Shown piece after piece: positions 1 to 5,399 of a stretch of DNA of 8,197 nucleotides. Position numbers and translations under genes: made by a program. How positions within the stretch are numbered: position 1 is the first letter of the stretch; every line of letters begins with the position of its first letter. The notes under the pieces are model-generated. The model was given only the letters and a program-made list of their open reading frames with translations. It did no database searches and was not told the origin of the DNA. Location: NCBI GenBank assembly GCA_038251595.1, contig JBBSBC010000173.1, forward strand, positions 1-8,197, written 5' to 3'. Source of the stretch: JADLCX01 sp038251595. GTDB lineage: Bacteria; Planctomycetota; Phycisphaerae; Phycisphaerales; UBA1924.

Positions 1-6
1 AGGCTG

Positions 7-39
7 AAAAGACGGCTCGCGTCCTTGTGGGAGGCGAGC
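7..39 (-). terminator. Probable intrinsic terminator of the 601-residue protein gene
   Basis: Read on the minus strand, GCTCGC (39-34) pairs with GCGAGC (20-15). Inside, after a C/C mismatch, TCC pairs with GGA around a five-base loop. The sequence CGTCTTTT follows, giving a short U run (10-7). It begins 50 bases past the stop codon. The stem is modest and the U run short, so this is likely but not certain. Confidence 0.55.
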
Positions 40-61
40 GGCGATGTGTCAGTCGAGTCAG

Positions 62-77
62 GCGCGAAGGTTCGCGC
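62..77. repeat. Small palindrome after the 601-residue protein gene
   Basis: GCGCGAA and TTCGCGC are separated by two bases, 12 bases past the stop codon. No T run follows on either side, so it is not a classical terminator by itself. It could protect the 3' end of the transcript or help Rho-dependent ending. Confidence 0.4.
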
Positions 78-89
78 TTGAGTTTCAAG

Positions 90-1895
90 TCAGCATCCGC
101 CGCTGAAGTAGGCGGATAGGTAATCGAAGATGTCCTGCACGCTGACGCCGTTACCGTTGAGATCGGCGCATCCGTCGGCGGTGAAGTATCCGGTCAGGAA
201 GTCAAAGATATCCTGAACACCGAGCGTGCCACCCTGGTTGTAGTCGGCCTTGCAACACGGCAAGGTGCTGTTGATGGCCGCGTTGCAGACGGTTCCGTTG
301 CCCGCGAAACGGGTGCTTGTTCCGACACACGCGGCGGAAGTGGTGATCGAGCAGGTTGCCCCGCAGCAGCAGGCACCTGTGGCGACCGAGCACGGGTCGG
401 GGTTGCAGAGGGTGCCGATGCCCTGGAATGTTGCACCGGGAATGCCGGTGCATGAAGAGCCGGTCTCGATGTTGCAGAACCCGTTGAAACAGCACGCGCC
501 GGTATTCGGGCAGGTCGCGGCGGAGCAGACCGAACCATTGCCACCGAAGACCGTGCCGGGGATGTTGCAGTTGGCCGAGAGTTCGAGACTGCAAAAGCCG
601 GTTGACGAGAAACAACACGCGCCCGTCGGTTGTGGACAGGGATTGGGTGAGCAGGTCGAGCCGATGGCTTGGAGTGTTCCGCCCGCCGCGCTGCACTGCG
701 TGGCGAGTTGTGCGGCGGTGCAGTTGCCGTTGCTGAGGCAGCACGCGCCGGTTGGGCACAGACCGCCGGCGGTGCAGGCAAGACCGTTGCCACCGTAGGT
801 GCCGCTGAAGCCCGCGCACGAGGCGGCGGTGCGGGTCTGGCAGGTTCCGTTTGAGAAGCAGCACGCGCCGGTGGGCGCGGGGCAGACGACCGAGACGCAG
901 GTGGTGTTATCACCTTGATAGACACCAGCGCCGAGACAGGCGGTCGCGAGGTTGACGGTGCATGTGCCGTTGGTGCAACACGCGCCGAGCGGTGGTGCAC
1001 AGTTCACCGATTCCCATGTGGCGCGCATGACCCAATCGCCGCTTGGGCGGCAGAAAATATTGAGTGCGTTGAAGGTCGCCCACCCGCCGTTGGCCGGGCA
1101 ACCAAATACTCCGCAGTTCAAGCCGAAGAGCCAGTTGTTCGCACCATTTTGAAGTCCGCCTGTATCGGTGGCGGGAAAGGCGTTTGACTGGGGTGGTGGA
1201 CCTTGGGTACAGGCACTCACGGTCTGGTTGTGGTGTCTGTCGATCCGGAAGCCGATCGTGAACCTGTGTGTGCCCGAAACATCGTTGACAAAGATCTGCT
1301 CGGGATCTTGTGGATCGACCGAGACTTGGATGTTGATACCTGCGGTTCCCGGCCCAACGCGGGCGTGCGGCAGAATCACATCGTCGGAGCTGTAAGTGGC
1401 CACCAGTGTGCCCGTGTTGGGCGGACCATCCCAGACAAGGAAGCTCCACTCCGTCACGGTCTGCGTCGAGGCCCCCGACGTGACAAGTATGAACTCGGCG
1501 AGGTTGAGCTTGATGGGGAATGCGGATGCGGCGAGCGTGTATGAGGCCGCCGCGATCTCCGTCTCACCAAAGCCGGCTTGGGCAATGTAGGTTCCGCCGC
1601 TGAAGTAGGGATCGGGGTTGGTATGCGACGATGTGGTCATCGGACAGCCGGGGCCGCGATTGGCAAAGCCCGTCGGACCACCGCGCCCGTTCATGAGGCT
1701 TGGGCGCAGGACCACGCGCATGGTTGGAACATCTTTCAAGTCAACACCAACCGCGGCGGACGCGAATACACGAACGGGTTCGCCGGCCGAAGCCGGTGCC
1801 GCTGCCAAGAGGGTGAGCCCGGTTGCCGCGGCGAGAATCGTTGCGGCAAATCGGTGTATCCTTCGATCGTGAAAGGAACAAGTGGCATTGGACAT
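90..1895 (-). CDS. Secreted cysteine-repeat protein with GC-type dockerin
   Basis: This gene encodes a 601-residue exported protein of unknown function. The ATG at 1895 is supported by AGGAGG nine bases upstream. Residues 1-37 form a Sec signal peptide: basic RRIHR, then an Ala/Leu-rich core, with likely cleavage after ASA (37/38). Residues 38 to about 300 form a domain I cannot name, with a SHTN motif, an aromatic strand-rich middle and the end SGDWVMRATW. Six cysteine units follow, starting at residues 304, 343, 383, 425, 466 and 507, each opening with GACC. Residues 549-601 are a dockerin-like pair of EF-hand segments, both containing VQDIFD, ending in GGC. The second calcium loop is one residue short. 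No enzyme motif is visible. Family knowledge: dockerins of this style occur on Phycisphaerae secreted proteins. Inference: it is a surface or extracellular structural protein. The open frame and modular ending make the gene call secure; the role is not. Confidence 0.95.
   Translation of the reverse strand: MSNATCSFHDRRIHRFAATILAAATGLTLLAAAPASAGEPVRVFASAAVGVDLKDVPTMRVVLRPSLMNGRGGPTGFANRGPGCPMTTSSHTNPDPYFSGGTYIAQAGFGETEIAAASYTLAASAFPIKLNLAEFILVTSGASTQTVTEWSFLVWDGPPNTGTLVATYSSDDVILPHARVGPGTAGINIQVSVDPQDPEQIFVNDVSGTHRFTIGFRIDRHHNQTVSACTQGPPPQSNAFPATDTGGLQNGANNWLFGLNCGVFGCPANGGWATFNALNIFCRPSGDWVMRATWESVNCAPPLGACCTNGTCTVNLATACLGAGVYQGDNTTCVSVVCPAPTGACCFSNGTCQTRTAASCAGFSGTYGGNGLACTAGGLCPTGACCLSNGNCTAAQLATQCSAAGGTLQAIGSTCSPNPCPQPTGACCFSSTGFCSLELSANCNIPGTVFGGNGSVCSAATCPNTGACCFNGFCNIETGSSCTGIPGATFQGIGTLCNPDPCSVATGACCCGATCSITTSAACVGTSTRFAGNGTVCNAAINSTLPCCKADYNQGGTLGVQDIFDFLTGYFTADGCADLNGNGVSVQDIFDYLSAYFSGGC
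93..251 (-). other. Dockerin-like domain of the 601-residue protein
   Basis: There are two EF-hand-like segments. The first loop runs D-Y-N-Q-G-G to VQD and has Gly where an acidic fifth ligand is common. The second, D-L-N-G-N-G, reaches VQD after 11 rather than 12 residues. Each is followed by an amphipathic segment ending in YF. The terminus is GGC. In known dockerins such loops bind calcium and mediate pairing with cohesins; no cohesin is visible here. Confidence 0.8.
252..986 (-). repeat. Six tandem cysteine-unit repeats in the 601-residue protein
   Basis: Six coding units start at 986, 869, 749, 623, 500 and 377 and measure 39, 40, 42, 41, 41 and 42 residues. Each starts GACC, with further cysteines after about 5, 7 and 10 residues. 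Lengths vary more than in the middle gene, suggesting older divergence. The last unit ends in PCC directly before the dockerin. Confidence 0.9.
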
Positions 1896-1904
1896 TCGGC
1901 ATCG

Positions 1905-1910
1905 CCTCCT
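1905..1910 (-). promoter_or_regulatory. Ribosome binding site AGGAGG for the 601-residue protein
   Basis: A perfect AGGAGG lies nine bases before the ATG at 1895. A nearer ATG (1902-1900) is only two bases away and in a different frame, so 1895 is the supported start. Confidence 0.85.
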
Positions 1911-1934
1911 GATATGGACAGACGTGATGGGAAT

Positions 1935-1967
1935 CGGCGCAACACTATGCGCCGGGTGAAGCCCGGC
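1935..1967 (-). promoter_or_regulatory. Two overlapping, mutually exclusive leader hairpins
   Basis: Hairpin A pairs 1962-1967 with 1951-1956 (GCCGGG/CCCGGC, five-base loop). Hairpin B pairs 1948-1954 with 1935-1941 (CGGCGCA/TGCGCCG, six-base loop). They share bases 1951-1954, so only one can form at a time. They lie about 25-55 bases before the ribosome binding site. No U run follows. Regulation by switching is only a possibility. Confidence 0.35.
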
Positions 1968-2055
1968 ATGTTCCCAAGTTTGCCAGAGGTTCGGTGATTA
2001 CGCAAGTCTCAGCGAGTCAATCTGGGTAACTCTTTTCGATTTTGCAGCTTGGGAG

Positions 2056-2088
2056 GTTGGATGGGTGGTTCAAATCGCCCATACCAAC
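2056..2088 (-). terminator. Terminator-like hairpin after the 976-residue protein gene
   Basis: GTTGG-ATGGG (2056-2065) pairs with CCCAT and CCAAC (2078-2082, 2084-2088), giving ten base pairs with one bulged base (2083) and a 12-base loop. It starts two bases past the stop codon. No U run follows on the minus strand, so it may only stabilise the 3' end or need Rho. Confidence 0.4.
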
Positions 2089-2090
2089 AT

Positions 2091-5021
2091 TCAGGGGCAC
2101 CCGGCCGTGAAGTATGCGTCGAGGAAGTTGAAGATATCCTGCACGGAGAGCACGCCGGATTGATTGATATCGGCCGCGGAATCGCCGCCGAAATATCCGG
2201 CGAGGAAGTCGAACAGATCCTGAATGCTCAGTCCGGCGAGGTGGTTGTAATCGGCCAGACAGCACGGAGCGGTGTAGTTTGGCAAAGTGTTGCACGCGAG
2301 TCCGATACCCGCGAAAAGCGTTGATGGCCCGGAGCACGCGGCACTGGTCGTGATGCTGCAACTTGAACCCTTGCAGCACGCGCCGGTGGGTTGCGGACAA
2401 GGGTTGGGATCGCACGATGAACCGATGGATTGAAACGTGCCCGAACACGTGGCCGATGCGGTGATGGTGCAGGAACCATCGGCGTCACAACACGCGCCCG
2501 TCGGCTGCGGACAGGGGTTTGGCCCACAGATCGAACCGACGGTGAGGAAGAGCCCGGCGCATGTCGTCTCGATCGCGATGCTGCACAAACCGTTGGGCCA
2601 GCAGCAGGCACCCGTCGGCTGCGGACACGGATCGGGTGTGCAGACCGAGCCGACGGAGACGAAGGCACCGGGGCACGTGTTGGGGAGCGTGATCTCGCAC
2701 GCACCATCGGCCGCGCAGCACGCGCCCACGGGTTGAGGACAGGGATTGGGAAAGCAGATCGAGCCGATCGTCTGAAAGATGCCGCTGCACGCCGAGTCTA
2801 ACGTGATCGTGCACGACCCATCGACACCGCAGCACGCGCCGAGGGGCTGAGGACATGGGTTCGGATCGCAGATCGTGCCGACGGACTTGAAGGTGCCGGT
2901 GCAGTCGCCGATGAGGGTGCTGGAGCAGGTTCCATCGGCCAGGCAACACGCGCCCAGTGGCTGAACGCAGGGGTTGGGTGTGCAGGTCGTGCCGCTGCCG
3001 AGGAAGGCTTCTGAGCAAGCGGTGGTGGTTGTGACCGCGCACAGACCGCTGGATGCACAGCACGCGCCGAGTGGAAGTGGGCACGGGTCTGGCACGCAGA
3101 CGGCGCCGGGCGTGAAGACGGCACCCGCCGGGCACGCGGCGGCATCGGTCGTTGTGCAGACCGCGCTTGGTTCACAGCACGAACCGATGGAACTGTTATT
3201 CGTAACGATCAGGGTGTATGGCCCGCCCGACGGAGCGGAACCCCAGGACGAAATCCTGATGAGGTAGTGCTGACCTTCAACGAGTTGCACGGCGGGAATG
3301 AATGACCCGAGCGGAGAACCTGTGGTGCAAGGCGGGGCCGCATCATCGTTGCACCCGACTTCGAGAAGGTTGAGGCAATCACCGGTGAAGAGCGTGATGA
3401 GCGTGTCGTGATCGGACCCGCACGTGGAGACCGCGTATGAGGCGGAGGCCGGGGGTGTGAAGCGATACCACACGCCAAAGTGGCTGAAGCCCGGTCCGTT
3501 GGTTGAACACGACGGGTCTGCACCGTCGGTGGTGCTGGTGGCCGCGCAGGTTGAACCGTTCTGCGGTAGACCGAGAAAGATTGGTGATGCGTTGGCGCAC
3601 AGGTCGTTGGCTGGCGGGGGTGCGCAAGGGTTTGGATTGCAGGAAGTGTTGATGAAGAAGGTGCCGGAGCAGCTCGGTTGGAAGGTGATGAGACAACAGT
3701 TGCTTGGATTGCAGCAGGCACCTTGGGCAGGCTGAGGGCAGGGATTGGGCGAGCAGCTCGTGCCGTTGCCGAGGAAAATTTTGCCCTGCGCACAATCGAC
3801 CGGGAAGTTCAGCGTGCATGAGCCATTCATCGCATCACAGCACGCGCCGCGGAGCGCATCACAGCCTGATGTTGAGCAGACGCCCCCCGATGTCCAGATG
3901 TTGGGCGAAGCACAGGCACTCTGCGTGATCACCGAGCACGCGCCGGAAGTGGGAACGCAGCACTTGCCGAGCACCCCGCCCACGATGATCCGAAACAGGC
4001 CGATATTCACGCCGCTGGTGCCAAACCCTGCGACACGAATGGTGTAGGGCAGACCCGCGACGAGCGTGAGGCTGGGAATGGCCGAGAGACCAACCAGCCC
4101 GCTGCAACCATCATCGTTGCACGCGCCGTTGAGTTGATTGCCGGATGAGCCTGTGCAACCGGTATGAACCGAGAGCAGCGAATCCCACATGGCGCTCGAA
4201 GAACAGAGCGTCACCGAATAAGCGGCCGTTGCCGAGGGTGTGAACTGGTACCAGACATCTCGACTGCCGCCGTTGCCGCACGTGGCCGTGCCATCATTCG
4301 TGGAAAGGACTGTTGTCCCGAGCGTATCGAACCCTGTTCCGCTGAAGATGAAGGCGTTGTCGCAGAGATCGTTCGATGGTGGCTGCGGGCAGAGATTGGG
4401 TGCGCAGGTGGCGCCTGCGGAGAGGAAGATCGAGGGCGTCGTGCAGAGTGAGACCGATTGAATGGTGCACGTGCCGTTGACTCTGCAACATGCACCCTGA
4501 CTTGCGAGGTTCACGACCGTGAGCGTGAATGTTGCATCAACGTTGTTGGCAAATCTTGCGACGCGGATGATGTAGGGCGTACCTGCGGTGAGCGGGACGC
4601 TGTCGATCTGCGAGAGCGGGCCGCTGCACCCGGCATCGTCGTTGCAGGATGTTGGGGCCATGCCGGTCGCGTAGTTCATAAAACTGACCGGGCATGAGTT
4701 GGTGTGGATCGAGAGGACCGAATCGAACGGGAGTGAACCGGTGCAGAGTGAGATCCGCCATGGGCCGGGCAATGAGGGCGTGAAGTAGTAATAGACATCC
4801 ACACCCGTCAACCCCTGGCAGGCTGACCCATCACGTGTGGCATTGATGAGCGACCCAGCGACCACGCCACCAATGGAAGGCAACGTGTATGAAGCCTGAT
4901 TGGCACCGCAGGTGTCGTTGCCCGGCTGTGCGCGGACGGGTCGAGCGGTGAAAATCGCCGCGAACACGCAGACCATGAGCACCATGGTTTTGCCGATCAG
5001 CCTGGTCGCCGACAAACGCAC
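2091..5021 (-). CDS. Large secreted protein: three beta domains, twelve cysteine units, GC-type dockerin
   Basis: This gene encodes a 976-residue exported protein. The frame is open back to a TTG at 5075, but the GTG at 5021 is preferred: AGGAG lies eight bases upstream, and the protein then begins with a proper signal peptide (MRLSATRLIGK, hydrophobic core, cleavage after VRA at 31/32). Three beta-rich domains (about residues 34-175, 217-351 and 472-612) share a conserved DG, a VWYRFTP-like strand, a CNDD acidic motif and an IRV strand. They resemble, by pattern only, PPC-type beta-sandwich domains. Cysteine units lie at 176-216 (one), 352-471 (three) and 613-921 (eight). Residues 922-976 are the dockerin, with IQDLFDFL and VQDIFNFL. 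The protein ends in AGCP, one residue past the usual terminal cysteine. Its position between two paralogues suggests duplication. No catalytic motif is seen; a structural or adhesive role is inferred. Confidence 0.94.
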   Translation of the reverse strand: MRLSATRLIGKTMVLMVCVFAAIFTARPVRAQPGNDTCGANQASYTLPSIGGVVAGSLINATRDGSACQGLTGVDVYYYFTPSLPGPWRISLCTGSLPFDSVLSIHTNSCPVSFMNYATGMAPTSCNDDAGCSGPLSQIDSVPLTAGTPYIIRVARFANNVDATFTLTVVNLASQGACCRVNGTCTIQSVSLCTTPSIFLSAGATCAPNLCPQPPSNDLCDNAFIFSGTGFDTLGTTVLSTNDGTATCGNGGSRDVWYQFTPSATAAYSVTLCSSSAMWDSLLSVHTGCTGSSGNQLNGACNDDGCSGLVGLSAIPSLTLVAGLPYTIRVAGFGTSGVNIGLFRIIVGGVLGKCCVPTSGACSVITQSACASPNIWTSGGVCSTSGCDALRGACCDAMNGSCTLNFPVDCAQGKIFLGNGTSCSPNPCPQPAQGACCNPSNCCLITFQPSCSGTFFINTSCNPNPCAPPPANDLCANASPIFLGLPQNGSTCAATSTTDGADPSCSTNGPGFSHFGVWYRFTPPASASYAVSTCGSDHDTLITLFTGDCLNLLEVGCNDDAAPPCTTGSPLGSFIPAVQLVEGQHYLIRISSWGSAPSGGPYTLIVTNNSSIGSCCEPSAVCTTTDAAACPAGAVFTPGAVCVPDPCPLPLGACCASSGLCAVTTTTACSEAFLGSGTTCTPNPCVQPLGACCLADGTCSSTLIGDCTGTFKSVGTICDPNPCPQPLGACCGVDGSCTITLDSACSGIFQTIGSICFPNPCPQPVGACCAADGACEITLPNTCPGAFVSVGSVCTPDPCPQPTGACCWPNGLCSIAIETTCAGLFLTVGSICGPNPCPQPTGACCDADGSCTITASATCSGTFQSIGSSCDPNPCPQPTGACCKGSSCSITTSAACSGPSTLFAGIGLACNTLPNYTAPCCLADYNHLAGLSIQDLFDFLAGYFGGDSAADINQSGVLSVQDIFNFLDAYFTAGCP
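2094..2258 (-). other. Dockerin-like domain of the 976-residue protein
   Basis: There are two EF-hand-like segments. The first, D-Y-N-H-L-A-G-L-S-I-Q-D, and the second, D-I-N-Q-S-G-V-L-S-V-Q-D, both have 12-residue loops. Helical segments FDFLAGYF and FNFLDAYF follow. The terminus is AGCP, so the otherwise terminal cysteine is followed by proline. The domain joins directly to the last cysteine unit, ending APCC. Confidence 0.8.
2385..3185 (-). repeat. Tandem 114-base cysteine-unit array in the 976-residue protein
   Basis: Units start at 3185, 3068, 2954, 2840, 2726, 2612 and 2498. The first is 39 residues; the next six are all exactly 38 residues (114 bases). Each 38-residue unit has six cysteines in the pattern CC-x5-C-x7-C-x10-C-x4-C and ends in a PCPQP-like linker. 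A 17-base match at 2497-2513 and 2611-2627, exactly 114 bases apart, shows repeat identity also at DNA level. A seventh, variant unit (2384-2259) links the array to the dockerin. Confidence 0.92.
3609..3968 (-). repeat. Three cysteine units between the second and third beta domains of the 976-residue protein
   Basis: Units start at 3968 (GKCC), 3848 (GACC) and 3722 (GACC) and are 40, 42 and 38 residues long. The last has a second cysteine pair (CCNPSNCC) and runs directly into the NDLC opening of the next beta domain. A lone unit of 41 residues sits earlier, at 4374-4496. Confidence 0.85.
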
Positions 5022-5029
5022 GTGGTGAA

Positions 5030-5034
5030 CTCCT
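5030..5034 (-). promoter_or_regulatory. Ribosome binding site that decides the GTG start
   Basis: AGGAG is followed after eight bases by GTG (5021-5019). The upstream in-frame TTG at 5075 has no comparable site and would put 18 extra residues before the signal peptide. This supports the GTG as the start of the 976-residue protein. Confidence 0.8.
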
Positions 5035-5292
5035 ACAGCACAAATCACAGATTTCGTAACCGTCTGTGCTACCAATCTGTTGGATCACAAGCCGCACATA
5101 GGCCGCGAGTCAGTATGGGTTGCGAGACGAGATCGCTCGCGACCGGACAGTTTACATGATTGCTCGTGGTTGCGTGTGCGACCACCAATCTCCACCCGAA
5201 CACGAACAACTGTCACAAACTTCACCACACCCGAACCCTGGTTGAAGCGGTCTGGGCAGAAACGGGTGGTCAAGAGCACGCGGCATGTTCTG

Positions 5293-5333
5293 AAAAAGCA
5301 AAAGGCCCGCCCCGAGTAGGTGGGCGGGCCTTT
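5293..5333 (-). terminator. Strong intrinsic terminator
   Basis: A perfect 12-base-pair stem is formed by AAAGGCCCGCCC (5301-5312) and its complement (5322-5333), with a nine-base loop. On the minus strand TGCTTTTT follows, giving a U run. It lies 66 bases past the stop of the upstream gene and in the right orientation for it, so the next gene is probably transcribed separately. Confidence 0.92.
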
Positions 5334-5399
5334 GAGTTTGCGTTCAGAGGACCAGAGAGGCAGAACCTCTCAGATGCTCATGGTCAGAATCTGGACGGT

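Larger units (their letters stand above)
5022..5399. other. Intergenic region between two paralogues
   Basis: This 378-base stretch carries the terminator of the upstream gene, a small hairpin (5355-5360 with 5366-5371) between that gene's stop codon and the terminator, and the ribosome binding site of the downstream gene. The 5100-5300 part, which should hold the downstream promoter, shows no convincing -35/-10 pair. No credible small gene was found. Confidence 0.6.

Noticed and set aside
11..16. Twin-arginine export signal in the 601-residue protein (RR at residues 11-12; coordinates here are residues around it)
   Set aside because: RRIHRF lacks the usual twin-arginine consensus; a standard Sec signal fits better.
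250..798. Long open frame on the plus strand opposite the cysteine units
   Set aside because: Its repetitive content is a by-product of antisense reading through the GACC units; the minus-strand frame has signal peptide, domains and ribosome binding site.
1995..2020. Promoter candidate TTGACT (2020-2015) and TAATCA (2000-1995) on the minus strand
   Set aside because: The spacer is only 14 bases, too short for a standard sigma-70 promoter, and the -10 match is weak.
2385..3185. Regular 114-base spacing resembling a CRISPR or satellite array
   Set aside because: Units diverge at DNA level, stay in frame and encode a conserved cysteine pattern; repeats are longer than CRISPR repeats and there are no distinct spacers.
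5122..5140. Inverted repeat GCGAG / CTCGC in the intergenic region, as a possible operator
   Set aside because: Only five base pairs with a nine-base gap in GC-rich sequence; likely by chance.
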